A DNA stretch of 55,308 nucleotides from positions 1 through 55,308 of the forward strand of contig JAFEDI010000049.1 of NCBI GenBank assembly GCA_018241725.1. The letters are read 5' to 3'. Numbering within the stretch: the first letter of the stretch is position 1; the number at the start of each line of letters is the position of its first letter. A program made the translations under genes and the position numbers. Source of the DNA: Pseudomonadota bacterium (GTDB taxonomy: Bacteria > Pseudomonadota > Gammaproteobacteria > Burkholderiales > Rhodocyclaceae). Below, piece by piece: positions 25,824 to 35,002 of the stretch. The notes under the pieces are model-generated. The model was not told where the DNA came from. It did not search any database and saw nothing but the letters and a program-made list of their open reading frames with translations.

Positions 25824-27620
25824 CTACGGCAGCAGGCCATCCAGGAACTGCGACGGCCCTTCGCGCCATGTCCTCCCGAACCGGTTCTGCCTGAAGCCGC
25901 TGTACATCAGGTGAACCTCGTCGCGCGCTCTCGTGATGCCAACATAGAACAAGCGACGCGCTTCCTCCATTCTCTCGGGAGAGTTGTCTGCCCAATTCGG
26001 CGAGGGGAACTCGCCTTGGTCTAGGCCCAGTATGACGACGACGTCGTACTCTGTGCCCTTCGCGGAGTGGAGCGTGAGCAGATTGAGCTGCCTAGGCGCT
26101 CCATCACGGCGACCGAGCTGCGCCTTCGTCGTGTCGACAAGAACTCCGCCTCTCTCGAGCGCCTTATGCATGCCTTCCAAGTGCGCAGTCTGGTCGGCCA
26201 GCTCTGGTCTGGCAACCAAAACGTTTAGCAGTTCGGAGCGTAGGGCCGCGACAAAGTCAAGCGCCGCGCCATCGCCGCGATGGCTCCACAGAAAACGCGT
26301 GAGCCGTGCGGCCCCGTCCCGCGCCTGCTTGTCCGACAAGCCACCATGAAAGGAAATCCATCTGCCTTGCAAGTCGTGCAGCGGTGGCGACGAAACCTTC
26401 CAGCCTCCGGCACACCAGATGGCGCAATCCTCCACCCAACTCGTGAGAGGCACCTTGCGGTACGGAGCGGCGTTGTCGATGCGCACGAACGGGTACTTGG
26501 CCTTCACGGCTTCAATTGCCGCCGCGTCGCCCACATTCCGGTTTCGGTACAGCACTGCGATGTCACCGAGCTGCCGTCCCTCCTTGGCAGCCAGTGCTGC
26601 GGGGACCAGTGTCTGTATGGCGTACTCAGCCTGGTGCTGCAGGCCCTTGTCGCACTTGTGCGCCTGTACGGAGGCTTGCCTCTCGGGTTCAGAAGACTCG
26701 TAGCCCCTGTCTTTTCCCAAGGCCCGCTGCGCGACCTCGATGATGCCGGTGCCGCTTCTGTAATTGATTTTCAACCGGATGGTCTCGACGTCGTTCGCCT
26801 TGGACAACTCCTCCAGTAGCTCGCTGTTTGCTCCCGTGAAGCCATAGACCGACTGGTCCACATCGCCTACAGCGATGAGTCGCACGCCTGCGTCAAAGGT
26901 AAGCCGGCGCACGATGCGGTCCAGCGCAGCTCCCAAGTCCTGGTATTCGTCGACGGCCAGTACCGGGAACTTGGCTCGGATGACCTTCAGGACCCAGTCA
27001 TGCTCGTTCACAAGGCGCTGACCGTAGTGCACGATGTCCTCGAAGTCGATGAGCCCCTGCTTTCGCAACTCCTGCTCGTACGCCTCCGACAGGCCAGTCA
27101 TCTCCTCGTTCCGAGTCCAAGCGTCGCTGTCGCGGTCCAGGTTCAATCGGCGGTGGCGGTCTACATCCTCTTTGCGTACTGGCTGCCCAATGCCGCGAAG
27201 CTTGTCTGCCACCGCCTGGTAGATGCTCGCGGCCTCGGATTCCGTGGCGACCTTCAGTGGGTAAGGCAGCTCCAGGCCGGCGAGCTGCGCAAAGGGCAGC
27301 AGCAGATGCAGCAGGCAGAACGAATGAACGGTGCCGACGAACAGTTGCGGGGATGGCTCGAGACCAAGTTGCCGAAGGCGGCGAATGAGCTCACGCGCTG
27401 CTTCATTGCTGAAGGTGATGCAGGCCACCCCTTGAGGCGACCGCACGTCTTCTGCCATGACACGCGCCAGCTTCGTGACGAGCGTCTTAGTCTTCCCGCT
27501 GCCCGGACCGGCCAGCACACAGCAGTTCCCGGTGGACTCGTAAGCCGCCCACTGTCCGGGGTTGTCCCGCAGTTGCAGCGCAGCTTGCAGGTACTTAGGA
27601 CTCGACTGGGGAGAAGCCAT
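25824..27620 (-). CDS. gajB: UvrD-like helicase, Gabija GajB-like
   Basis: This 598-residue SF1A helicase shows the Q-motif region DNPGQWAAYEST, Walker A GPGSGKT (38-44), motif II VDEYQDL (223-229), motif III GDVDQSVYGF, motif IV INYRSGTGI, motif V TLHSAKGTEYD and motif VI FYVGITRARDE. No nuclease domain follows. Its start overlaps the end of the OLD nuclease gene by 26 bp. An OLD nuclease gene followed by an overlapping UvrD gene is the Gabija layout (GajA-GajB). Classic GajB is about 100 residues shorter, so the assignment is to the wider class 2 OLD-UvrD group. In Gabija the helicase helps the nuclease complex act on phage DNA. Confidence 0.82.
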   Translation of the reverse strand: MASPQSSPKYLQAALQLRDNPGQWAAYESTGNCCVLAGPGSGKTKTLVTKLARVMAEDVRSPQGVACITFSNEAARELIRRLRQLGLEPSPQLFVGTVHSFCLLHLLLPFAQLAGLELPYPLKVATESEAASIYQAVADKLRGIGQPVRKEDVDRHRRLNLDRDSDAWTRNEEMTGLSEAYEQELRKQGLIDFEDIVHYGQRLVNEHDWVLKVIRAKFPVLAVDEYQDLGAALDRIVRRLTFDAGVRLIAVGDVDQSVYGFTGANSELLEELSKANDVETIRLKINYRSGTGIIEVAQRALGKDRGYESSEPERQASVQAHKCDKGLQHQAEYAIQTLVPAALAAKEGRQLGDIAVLYRNRNVGDAAAIEAVKAKYPFVRIDNAAPYRKVPLTSWVEDCAIWCAGGWKVSSPPLHDLQGRWISFHGGLSDKQARDGAARLTRFLWSHRGDGAALDFVAALRSELLNVLVARPELADQTAHLEGMHKALERGGVLVDTTKAQLGRRDGAPRQLNLLTLHSAKGTEYDVVVILGLDQGEFPSPNWADNSPERMEEARRLFYVGITRARDEVHLMYSGFRQNRFGRTWREGPSQFLDGLLP

Positions 27621-29394
27621 TCTTCACGTAGGTCAGCGCCTTCTTGATGTACTCAGGGCAAACCGCCTCGGTGGCGGAGCCGGCCAGTGCCTGCGCGAAA
27701 CGGCCTTTGCCGACCTCGCCGACCCAACCTAGGAGCTTGCTCTCATTCAGCGTGGTCGGGTCGCCTACCCAGCCCTCCATCACAGTCCTTCGCTGGGGGC
27801 CCCAAGAGTTCGTGTGCTTCTCCAGGATGGGCGCCATTGCGGGCCCCATCCCAGCCTGGAAAAGCTCGACCTCCAGCGTCTTGTCGTTGACGAAAATGCC
27901 GTTCATCTCGCCGTCTTCCCTGAGGTCGTCGAACTCCTCGTACTGGTCGATGTCCTCCTGCTCCATCCACAGGGCCAAGATGTCGCAAACTCTGGCAAAG
28001 GCAAGCGGCGCCCCCCCGTCGTCCAACGGGTCAAGGTCCGTCAAGATGACAAAGGGGATGTCCAAGGCGTCAGGCCCCACCAGCTTCACGTAGGGCAGAA
28101 AATTGGCGCTGGCCACGGAGCACACCGTCACCCCAAGTGCGTCGAGGTCAACGTCGAGCGCAGCGGCAAATTCGGGGATTAGGAACCGCTCCGCGTCGCC
28201 TTCGACGAAGATGATGCCGCGCGCGAAGAAGAGCTCGCCCCGGGTGACGTCGATATACCGCTGCAGGTCGTCCTCTTCGTCGGGCAGCAGCGCCACCTCG
28301 GCCGCGGATGTAATCGAGGTCGCCCCCTCTTCAGCATCCTCACGCAGCAGAACGATGGAGCGAAGGGGTGCGACGCTCGCGATGTGCGGCGAATGAGTCG
28401 TCAAAATGGTGGTGACGTTCTCCGGCGCATCGTCCTCATCACCAAGGTAGTGCCTGTACACCAACCGCTGAACGTGCGGATGCAGGTGCGCTTCTGGCTC
28501 CTCTATCGCAAGGAACGTGTGACTGCGTTCGCCTGCCTCGACTGCTCGCTCAAGCTCCAGCCCCTTCAGGGTCAAGAAGAGCAGGTTCGCCGTTCCCAGG
28601 CTTGCGTCGCCAATGCCGCGGGCGCCCCCGTCTATTAGAAGCCGCAAGCCCCGCAGCAGTACGTCCACATTGGTCGGGGTCGCGCCCAGTGTCAAAAATA
28701 CGGCGTGTTCGTCTCCGACCATCTCCACAAGCCGGTCGTACACCTTACCTGCGGCAGCAGAGACCTCAGGACGCTGCGCGAGGGCGCTCTGGGCATTGCT
28801 GACAAGCCGCTGGAGTTCCTCGCGGGTCTTCTCATCCAGACTAGCAGTCAGCTCCTCGATGATGGGCCGAAGAGGTGAACGCCTCCAGTTCAGTAGGTCG
28901 CCTTCTGCGTCACGCAAAGCAAACAGGTAATCCATCGGCAGCTCGCGCCTGCGGGCAGCCGTAAAGACGTTGTCCTCGTTGGTGCCGCCGAACACCAGAA
29001 ACTCGTAGTCCGCCAAGGTTTGCGGCGCCGCGCCCTTGAGCGCGGCCTTGGGGCGATACAGGTAGGTCAGCCGAGCGACGACTGGGGTCTCGGTGTCCAC
29101 CAGGCTGCCGCCTAGGACGGCGAGCAGGTTGTCGTTGTCCTCAAAGTCGGTGAACTCCACGACCACTTTGACGGTGGCGCCGAGCTTCGCGTCGCCTAAG
29201 CCGTCCCAAAAGTGCTCGAGGCCTAGCTGCCGGTCACGGTCAGGGAGCATGGGGTCGAGCACAAGGCGCAATGCCCTGAGCAGGTTGCTCTTGCCTGCCT
29301 TGTTCTCTCCGACAACCACCAGGCTGTCGTCAGTGGCGAAGTCGACGTTCTGGAAGTTGGCGTAGTTATCGATTGCGATTCGACAAATTCGCAT
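27595..29394 (-). CDS. gajA: OLD-family ATPase-TOPRIM nuclease, Gabija GajA-like
   Basis: This 599-residue protein has an ABC-type ATPase head with Walker A GENKAGKSN (29-37), a Walker B/Q-loop region LAIEEPEAHLHPH (296-308) and a switch histidine in TTHSPH. A TOPRIM nuclease domain follows, with E398 in FVEGD and D453/D455 in LTDLDPLD. ATG 29394 is chosen because GGAG lies nine bases upstream; an in-frame ATG at 29403 is too close to that site. Length and layout match GajA (578) and class 2 OLD nucleases. In Gabija the ATPase senses nucleotide depletion during infection and releases DNA cleavage. It is first in a two-gene operon with the UvrD helicase. Confidence 0.85.
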   Translation of the reverse strand: MRICRIAIDNYANFQNVDFATDDSLVVVGENKAGKSNLLRALRLVLDPMLPDRDRQLGLEHFWDGLGDAKLGATVKVVVEFTDFEDNDNLLAVLGGSLVDTETPVVARLTYLYRPKAALKGAAPQTLADYEFLVFGGTNEDNVFTAARRRELPMDYLFALRDAEGDLLNWRRSPLRPIIEELTASLDEKTREELQRLVSNAQSALAQRPEVSAAAGKVYDRLVEMVGDEHAVFLTLGATPTNVDVLLRGLRLLIDGGARGIGDASLGTANLLFLTLKGLELERAVEAGERSHTFLAIEEPEAHLHPHVQRLVYRHYLGDEDDAPENVTTILTTHSPHIASVAPLRSIVLLREDAEEGATSITSAAEVALLPDEEDDLQRYIDVTRGELFFARGIIFVEGDAERFLIPEFAAALDVDLDALGVTVCSVASANFLPYVKLVGPDALDIPFVILTDLDPLDDGGAPLAFARVCDILALWMEQEDIDQYEEFDDLREDGEMNGIFVNDKTLEVELFQAGMGPAMAPILEKHTNSWGPQRRTVMEGWVGDPTTLNESKLLGWVGEVGKGRFAQALAGSATEAVCPEYIKKALTYVKNGFSPVES

Positions 29395-29520
29395 TTTTCC
29401 CATCTCCTGCTTAGTTTTTATGCATTGGCAGTATCGCCGCTCCGAGGCACCACCTCCGGCGGAGGCTGGCTTCAACCGTTGAGCTCCCGCTTTCGGAGAG
29501 TCTAATGGGACCTCTAGAAG

Positions 29521-29552
29521 GACCGCAAAGGGTCGAGGGTTGCCCTTCGTTA
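29521..29552 (+). repeat. dispersed repeat, copy 2
   Basis: GACCGCAAAGGGTCGAGGGT and the following TGCCCTTCGTTA share the core with copies at 25635 and 32294. It lies in the 280 bp gap between the OLD nuclease start and the 557-residue gene, which otherwise holds no gene. Confidence 0.55.
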
Positions 29553-29673
29553 CGGTGACAAGTTGGTGCTAGGCAATTGCCCACCAGGAGCGCTCGTTTA
29601 TCCGGTTTGACGGGAATGACATTGGCCGCAGCGGCCAGTGCGGTGCTTGCCCGCATTTTCTTCCAGTTCCTGC

Positions 29674-31347
29674 TCATGCCCCTTCTCCCATGCGGTCGAT
29701 ATCCAGATAGATGGCGTGCCCTAAGGCGAACGACCACATGTTCGGCAGCTGCTTAATGACCCCTTCCGTCGAAACGAGGTGCGGCATCACACCGACGTAC
29801 ATCTCCAGACCCAGTGCTTCAAGCCTAAGCCGCAGCTCCTCACCATCGCCGGCATAGCAGAGGTATGGCAGCGGGTCGCTGGCGGCAACGAACTGACCAA
29901 GCTGCTGCATCTTCTGGATACGGATGGAGGCGCTGAAGTCTTCGATAGCATCGCGCATGCCCTCGACCTGTTCGGGGAGCAGGTCTCGCGGCGTGCGATA
30001 GCGCACAAAGTCCACTCGCGGCATAAGCGAACGAATGAGGGTATCGTCGATGGCCTTGGCCAGCTTCGCTCGTGGCGGCGCGGCAAAGAGCTTGTTGGGG
30101 TCTTTGAGCTTGAGGTGCTCGGCCAGCGTCATGACGAAACCGACCTTCACCTCGGGGACCTTGTCCTGCTCTATGCCAGTCTCTGCACAGAACGAGTCCC
30201 AGTCATGACCGGCGTCGTTTAGCACATGGAAGACACGATGCAGGTCGACGCGGCAGGTGTCGTCCGGGCCGCTCAGGTATTTCAGCTGCTTGGTGATGTG
30301 GTGGCGCATCACCTTTTCACCGAGGATTCGCTTGGCGAGGCGGTAGCGCCGTAAAAGCTTCTCCGACTCTGCTTCGGTGAGTATCGAATGGACTTGGCCA
30401 GGAACATAGTCGTCGGGGTGTAGGGTCGTCATCTGCCACACATAGCGCCCCGTCCCCACGCGCCAGGCCCCCTCCTCAAGAGAAATCTCCAACGACATCC
30501 CCCTCGTCTCGTCTTTGACAGCTAGTTCGAGCTGGGACCAGCATGTCATTTCGTCGCCACGGGCGATTTCGAATCCATCGCCGGGCATCAGTTCATTGTC
30601 TTCCCGAAGGAGAACGAGTTCGGAATTACAGGCGTCATCCGGTGTGACTGGTTGAGGAACTGTCGGCAGCTTCGCCAGAACTTCCGGTCCATATCGCCCG
30701 CAAATCTGGAGCGTTGCCACGCCGTCCAAGATGGCCTTATCGGTTTCTTCCAATCGCCGGCGAACCATTTCGAAAGCCGCCGATGCGTCGGTCAGCCAGC
30801 CCTTGGTCTCACCGAGCAGGTGGATAGCCAGGGTGGGCATCATCTCCATCTCGCCCTCCGTGCTGTCCTTTTTGGGCTCCGGTACACAGACCAGGATGTA
30901 ATCGCTGCCGAAGCGGACTTCAAACACCTTGGTGCGTTTGACCTGATGCCAGGCTTCGAGCCACTCAGCCAACCGTGGCGCGAGCTCATGCCAGCTCGAA
31001 AATTGTTCTTCAGGAGACTGAGCCGCTATGGTGAGCTTGAGCTTCGGCACCGCAGGTTCCCGGTTGCAGGCATGCCAGCTTGAGTGCCCCAAGATGCGGG
31101 AGGCAGCGTCCAACACCGCGGTGTGCTTGAGTGAGACGCCGGCGTCGCTCAATGCCTTGCGCAGCCGCTTGGCTAGCATTTTCGGGTCTTCGTCGGGCCG
31201 AGGCTCAAGGCCTTCAAGCACCTTGAGCGCGGCATCCGAAGTAAAGCGCGGAACCTTGAGATGGACGAAGGTCCATAGGGCAACGGCCGTGGCCTGCAGG
31301 TCTTGAGGGGAAGTAGGTTGCGCCGATGGCGCAGCAGTGGCTGCCAT
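29674..31347 (-). CDS. 557-residue protein of unknown function
   Basis: I do not recognise this protein. ATG 31347 is preferred because AGGAG lies eight bases upstream. Residues about 55-90 (KMLAKRLRKALSDAGVSLKH, then LDAASRILGHSSWHA) match a short helical motif found at the start of many plasmid and glyoxalase-superfamily-labelled proteins. The rest has no Walker, zinc or membrane pattern; it mixes strand-rich segments in the middle with helical regions near the end. It precedes the Gabija-like pair on the same strand but with a 280 bp gap, so co-transcription is uncertain. Codon use is GC-rich, like the Gabija genes and unlike the tns operon. Confidence 0.7.
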   Translation of the reverse strand: MAATAAPSAQPTSPQDLQATAVALWTFVHLKVPRFTSDAALKVLEGLEPRPDEDPKMLAKRLRKALSDAGVSLKHTAVLDAASRILGHSSWHACNREPAVPKLKLTIAAQSPEEQFSSWHELAPRLAEWLEAWHQVKRTKVFEVRFGSDYILVCVPEPKKDSTEGEMEMMPTLAIHLLGETKGWLTDASAAFEMVRRRLEETDKAILDGVATLQICGRYGPEVLAKLPTVPQPVTPDDACNSELVLLREDNELMPGDGFEIARGDEMTCWSQLELAVKDETRGMSLEISLEEGAWRVGTGRYVWQMTTLHPDDYVPGQVHSILTEAESEKLLRRYRLAKRILGEKVMRHHITKQLKYLSGPDDTCRVDLHRVFHVLNDAGHDWDSFCAETGIEQDKVPEVKVGFVMTLAEHLKLKDPNKLFAAPPRAKLAKAIDDTLIRSLMPRVDFVRYRTPRDLLPEQVEGMRDAIEDFSASIRIQKMQQLGQFVAASDPLPYLCYAGDGEELRLRLEALGLEMYVGVMPHLVSTEGVIKQLPNMWSFALGHAIYLDIDRMGEGA

Positions 31348-31795
31348 GGATGAACTCCTAGAGAGCATCAAAGGACGGCACGCGTTGTCCGGCTCTCCAA
31401 GTGGAGGTCATCGAGCCTGGGTATGACGTTTTGCACTGCAACTGGCTTTGCCGTGCCGGACATGGTCCGGTGCGTGCACTGACGGGCGCCAACTTGCCCA
31501 CGATTCGGCTTGAACCGCACAGATAGCGTAGGCAAAACTAGCTGAGGGTGTCAACCCTGCTTGCAAGGGGGAGAGGAGAGCATCGCGGGCTGATGTGTTC
31601 CTACCCACCTAGAGTGGCTCAGCCAGAGCGCAAGAAGAGCGCGTAGCGATAGCCCAAGCCCAAGCCCAAGCCTTCAGTGGTCTCAGGTACGCATCGAGGT
31701 TTGTCATATCGCCTTCATCAGGACTGGCGGACGAGCCCTTTGCCACAAATGCAATCAACAGTCTGATTTTCATAGTGGCTCTTTCATGGATGCAG
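31348..31795. other. intergenic stretch without a supported gene
   Basis: No open frame here has a ribosome site and a credible protein. A tandem AAGCCC repeat of three to four units lies near 31651-31673. A minus-strand frame beginning MKIRLLIAFVAKGSSA at about 31773 has a signal-like start but a low-complexity tail caused by that repeat, so it is not called. Confidence 0.5.
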
Positions 31796-32131
31796 TTATC
31801 CGATGTGCAGGTTGAGGGGCGATTGAGATTTCGTTGCTTCATCCTTCTCGGCTACATCTGCGACCACTCTCAGTTTTCCACTAGGGTGGAAGGACACAAC
31901 CCGGCGGGCAGTGATGACTTTATCTTCCCCTGTTTTCGGATTTCGTCCTCGCCTTTCGGCCTTCTGACGAACAGCGAAAACGCCAAAGTTCGCCAGCTTG
32001 ATATCGTCGCCTGAGACAAGAGCTTTTGACATTTCCTCAAAAAATGCTTCGACGATAGTCTGTGCTTCTGGCTTGCTGAGCCCAAGCTTGTTGGTGAGCT
32101 CAGTGATGAGAATCGCCTTGGTCAAGGTCAT
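31796..32131 (-). CDS. ihfA: integration host factor alpha subunit, transposon-borne
   Basis: This 111-residue protein has the IHF/HU fold: LTKAILITELTNKLGLSKPE, VEAFFEEMSKAL, then IKLANFGVFAVRQKAERRGR and the DNA-intercalating arm tip NPKTGE, followed by ITARRVVSFHPSGKLR. The pattern follows IhfA rather than HU. The last 20 residues (AEKDEATKSQSPLNLHIG) are an extension. IHF bends DNA in recombination and at promoters. A copy on the transposon, separate from the expected chromosomal one, could serve transposition or cargo expression; a decayed second copy lies at 38745-38920. Confidence 0.92.
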   Translation of the reverse strand: MTLTKAILITELTNKLGLSKPEAQTIVEAFFEEMSKALVSGDDIKLANFGVFAVRQKAERRGRNPKTGEDKVITARRVVSFHPSGKLRVVADVAEKDEATKSQSPLNLHIG

Positions 32132-32737
32132 GGAGGCAAGAGTTCGGTGTCCAGGGGACCTTCTACCATGAGAAGTCCGAACAGGCGTGATGCAATGTCC
32201 ACAGTAGACCGGCGGTTAGTCATGTCACCGAAGGGCGGTAACTGCCCTGATAGCAGCCAGTCTATCGACCTCTGACTTACAAATGACAGCATCGGGTCGA
32301 GGGCTGCCCCTCGTTACGTCAGCCATTTGGCATGGTGTGGTTGCCAGTTAGGAGAGGACTTACACGAGTGCCTGTCTGAGCTTGGAAGTTGAATTGGCGG
32401 CGCACTTTCCTCGCATCGGCCCGTCAGGTGTAGAAACGCGTGTCCGTTTCGAGTAAGCGTTTCGGCCGCTTCGTTGGGCGATATACCTCACAGCGGGGCA
32501 AGGTTCTCGGCCGTCTGGAGCGTACTCCAAGGCATGACTGGCTCGTCAGCAACTTTGGTAAAAGGACCATCGCTCCTCGGGCACGACGCGGTCGCGAGAC
32601 ATGGCAGTCGCCAAGGCACTGCCATTGGCGGATTCAAACATCGCCGCACCAATGCTGAACCAGCAACCATGTGCCGTTTGAGCTTGGCCAAGACGTCCCG
32701 CATACGGACACAGCAGCTTCTGTAGCCGTCGTGTGGC
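32132..32737. other. gap without supported gene, with dispersed repeat
   Basis: Apart from the repeat at 32283-32317, six frames here show no family pattern. Frames of 70-85 residues exist on both strands around 32440-32745, but they overlap each other and have no convincing ribosome site. Confidence 0.5.
32283..32317 (+). repeat. dispersed repeat, copy 3
   Basis: ATGACAGCATCGGGTCGAGG and GCTGCCCCTCGTTAC share the GGGTCGAGGGYTGC core with copies at 25635 and 29530. All three are on the plus strand and lie at borders between cargo modules. Confidence 0.55.
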
Positions 32738-32941
32738 CTAGCCAACAGGCCAAGCGAGCTTCGTGAGGAGTGCTACAGGATGAATGGCGGTGTGGTCCAG
32801 CCGTTCAATGACGTCGAAGCGTTCGCGTGCCACAGGCTCGCTCAGAAAATATCGGGTGATAAAGACGGCGTGAGCGGCGGGCTTCGATGCCTCGACAGAT
32901 TTCTCGCGGACACAGAATCGATATAACAGCTCGGTGGCCAT
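32738..32941 (-). CDS. small hypothetical protein
   Basis: This 67-residue protein (MATELLYRFCVREKSVEASK at the start) has a strong ribosome site, GAGGAG seven bases before ATG 32941, which is the main reason to call it. No family is recognised. It is soluble, with mixed charge. Confidence 0.5.
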   Translation of the reverse strand: MATELLYRFCVREKSVEASKPAAHAVFITRYFLSEPVARERFDVIERLDHTAIHPVALLTKLAWPVG

Positions 32942-33012
32942 GGTTTCACTCCTCACTGAACAAGAACCGATGCCCAGCCTACAACTTTGGATGCAGCGCA
33001 CAATGACATAAG

Positions 33013-33288
33013 TCAGTTGTCGGTCGCCCCGTGAAGCGTGCCCATCCTTTGGCTGTCGGATATTGGACCTGCCTGGCCCGCGGAGGACGCCAAGGCAATG
33101 AGTTCCTCCAAGTACATTTGGGCCATCTGAAGGGCCTTCGAATGCAGCCTGCCACCAGGGGTTTGCTGAAGTTCTTTAATGTGCGTTAGCCACTCCGCCG
33201 CCTCTCCATCATGGGCGCGCATCGCCTTGTGAATTACTGCGGGTATGGACAGGCTCATGATTGGGTTCGCAATCAGACGGCGAGCCAT
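33013..33288 (-). CDS. small helical hypothetical protein
   Basis: This protein of up to 91 residues contains a helical middle (IPAVIHKAMRAHDGEAAEWL, then THIKELQQTPGGRLHSKALQ). No family is recognised. The start is uncertain: ATG 33288 lacks a good ribosome site and ATG 33258 is also in frame. The stretch from 33289 to 33651 upstream shows no convincing gene. Confidence 0.45.
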   Translation of the reverse strand: MARRLIANPIMSLSIPAVIHKAMRAHDGEAAEWLTHIKELQQTPGGRLHSKALQMAQMYLEELIALASSAGQAGPISDSQRMGTLHGATDN

Positions 33289-33651
33289 TTTAACTGCTCA
33301 GATTGAGCTTGTTGCTGACGTTTGTCGGGACGAATGGCGATAAGGGGAAAGGCAGGTAATATCCCAGCACCTGCTCGGGCTGGTTCGCCCTCGTTGTTGT
33401 GACTGCCTAAATTTGAGGCACCGATGCAATCACTGGCGCTGCAAGGGCGCGCAGGCCCAATCCACATAGTTTTCCATTGAAAATGTGGACGACGCAGGTG
33501 TGCCATCAGGCGCTTTCCTCCGTCCTGGCTGCCCTGTCCAAGTGACGCATTGTAGACTTGTCACATGCTTGTCAGCTTCGCGAATCCACTCTGTCCTACG
33601 CTACTAGGCTGCAGGCACAGCATGAATGACAAGAATGGAGTGAGGGGCGCG

Positions 33652-34098
33652 ATGCACGAGCGGCTTTATGAGACGGACTACGTCGCATGGACGGAGCAGC
33701 AAGTTCAGGTGCTGAAGGCGGGGAGGCTTGAAGAACTGGACCGGGATGGGCTCATTGAAGCGCTTGAGGGATTCGGCCGCATGGAGCGTCGAGCCTTCAA
33801 GGAAACGCTCCGGAAGACGTTGGCCTATCTCCTCAAGATTCAGTTCAGCCACGCTTCCGAGACCCGCCAAGCATGGCTCGACAAGCTGCAGGGCTACCGC
33901 GAGGACATCGAGTTCCAATTGGCCGATACGCCGTCACTTCTGCGCCATGTGGACAGGCTCTGCATTGAAGCTTGGCCGCAGGCCCTGGCGTCTGCGCAAC
34001 GTGCGCTTGAGCATCTCGATGAAGAGGTGCCTGTGCTTCCCGCGGAATGTCCATACACCGCTGAGCAGGTGCTGAGATTCAACCACGTACCGGAATGA
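33652..34098 (+). CDS. DUF29 family protein
   Basis: This 148-residue protein matches DUF29: YETDYVAWTEQQVQVLKAG, LDRDGLIEALEGFGRMERR, LAYLLKIQFSH, RQAWLDKLQGYREDIEFQL and the ending ECPYTAEQVL. ATG 33652 follows GAGGGG by a few bases, a better site than those of two in-frame upstream starts. DUF29 proteins are helical, of unknown role, and frequent in cyanobacteria, proteobacteria and plasmids. It stands alone between unrelated genes. Confidence 0.88.
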   Translation: MHERLYETDYVAWTEQQVQVLKAGRLEELDRDGLIEALEGFGRMERRAFKETLRKTLAYLLKIQFSHASETRQAWLDKLQGYREDIEFQLADTPSLLRHVDRLCIEAWPQALASAQRALEHLDEEVPVLPAECPYTAEQVLRFNHVPE

Positions 34099-34173
34099 AG
34101 GGCCGCCTCTACTAAGCGGTGAGGACTCCAGGTGCAGGTCGGTGAGCGTTGTACATTGCCGTGAGGGACGGCT

Positions 34174-34584
34174 TCACAGTTTGCTACTAGGGGCCTGGCC
34201 GGAATGTAGGGTCAAAGCAGCAATCAGCGCCGCCTTGACCAGAAGCTCTTGTGGAATCGCTTCAAAGGTTTGCCCATCCACTGCGACGGTCCGGCACTCG
34301 GCGTCGCCGCATACGGAACAGCAGGGACTGCTACCGACCGAACCCTGCAGCCAGTCCTCCATCGGCTTACCGGCAATCCAGATGCGGTTCGACGCCGAGG
34401 GCTCAACCTGGAAGCTGGCCTCGCCCAGTTCCCGAAGCTCAAGCTCTGGAAACATGCCAAGTGGTGCCAGGGCCTCAGTCAGCGCTTGCACGGCGCCCTG
34501 GAGGGCATCCCCTGTGTCGGCGCAGCGTGGGCAGGTCGCCCCGTTCGTGACGAGGCGTTGCCAGACGATGGGAAGGGCTTTCAT
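34174..34584 (-). CDS. DUF2703 protein of the arsenic-operon type
   Basis: This 136-residue protein starts MKALPIVWQRLVTNGATCPR and has CPRCADTG near the start, a central LGEASFQVEPSASNRIWIAG and a second cysteine cluster SSPCCSVCGDAEC. DUF2703 proteins usually lie in arsenic resistance operons and probably bind metal through the cysteines (family knowledge). It follows a truncated arsA on the same strand, which supports that origin. A fragment of a second copy is at 9085-9200. With arsA broken and no arsB or arsC in the window, the pathway is not functional here. Confidence 0.8.
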   Translation of the reverse strand: MKALPIVWQRLVTNGATCPRCADTGDALQGAVQALTEALAPLGMFPELELRELGEASFQVEPSASNRIWIAGKPMEDWLQGSVGSSPCCSVCGDAECRTVAVDGQTFEAIPQELLVKAALIAALTLHSGQAPSSKL

Positions 34585-34604
34585 GGTCGGCTCCTTCAGG
34601 TGCG

Positions 34605-34952
34605 TTATTGAACCAGTTGTTCCAGTCCTGTTTTGCCCACCGGAGCTTCGGCCAGCCACGGAATCAACGCACAGCGGACAGCCAATTCATCGGCGACCCT
34701 CCGCACGAAGGGCACTTCATAGGTGCCGCGCTGGCACAGCAGCGGGTCAGCGGTGCCACTGGCCAGCAGGGACTGGTTGATGACCCAGGCGTAGGGCGTG
34801 ATGCCAGCCCGCGCTAGGTCGCCCTGCAGGCGTTCGGCCTCATGGACGGGCGTCGCTTCGGGCATCGTATCAAAGCGATTCTGTGCATGTGGGTGCATCA
34901 CAGTATTGCCCGTCTGCTGTAGCTCTCGTGCGGCAATCTCCACGAGACCTTT
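34605..34952 (-). pseudogene. arsA: arsA 3' fragment (arsenite-efflux ATPase)
   Basis: The frame encodes the C-terminal part of ArsA: ELQQTGNTVMH, MPEATPVHEAERLQGDLARA, ITPYAWVINQSLLASGTADP and a tail RRVADELAVRCALIPWLAEA. These are known segments near the end of the second ATPase half. Between TGNTVMH and TPVHEAE about a dozen expected residues are altered or lost. Everything upstream, including both Walker A sites, is missing; the fragment runs into the end of the histidine kinase gene. Confidence 0.78.
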
Positions 34953-35002
34953 TGGGTGGCGGTGAGCTCTGCAGGGAGGGCGGGATGCCGGACAAGTGAA
35001 GG

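Noticed and set aside
31609-31842. Small secreted protein frame on the minus strand
   Set aside because: The signal-like start overlaps the ihfA end region and the tail is a translation of a tandem six-base repeat.
32440-32745. Small frames on both strands
   Set aside because: They overlap each other, have no good ribosome site and no family pattern.
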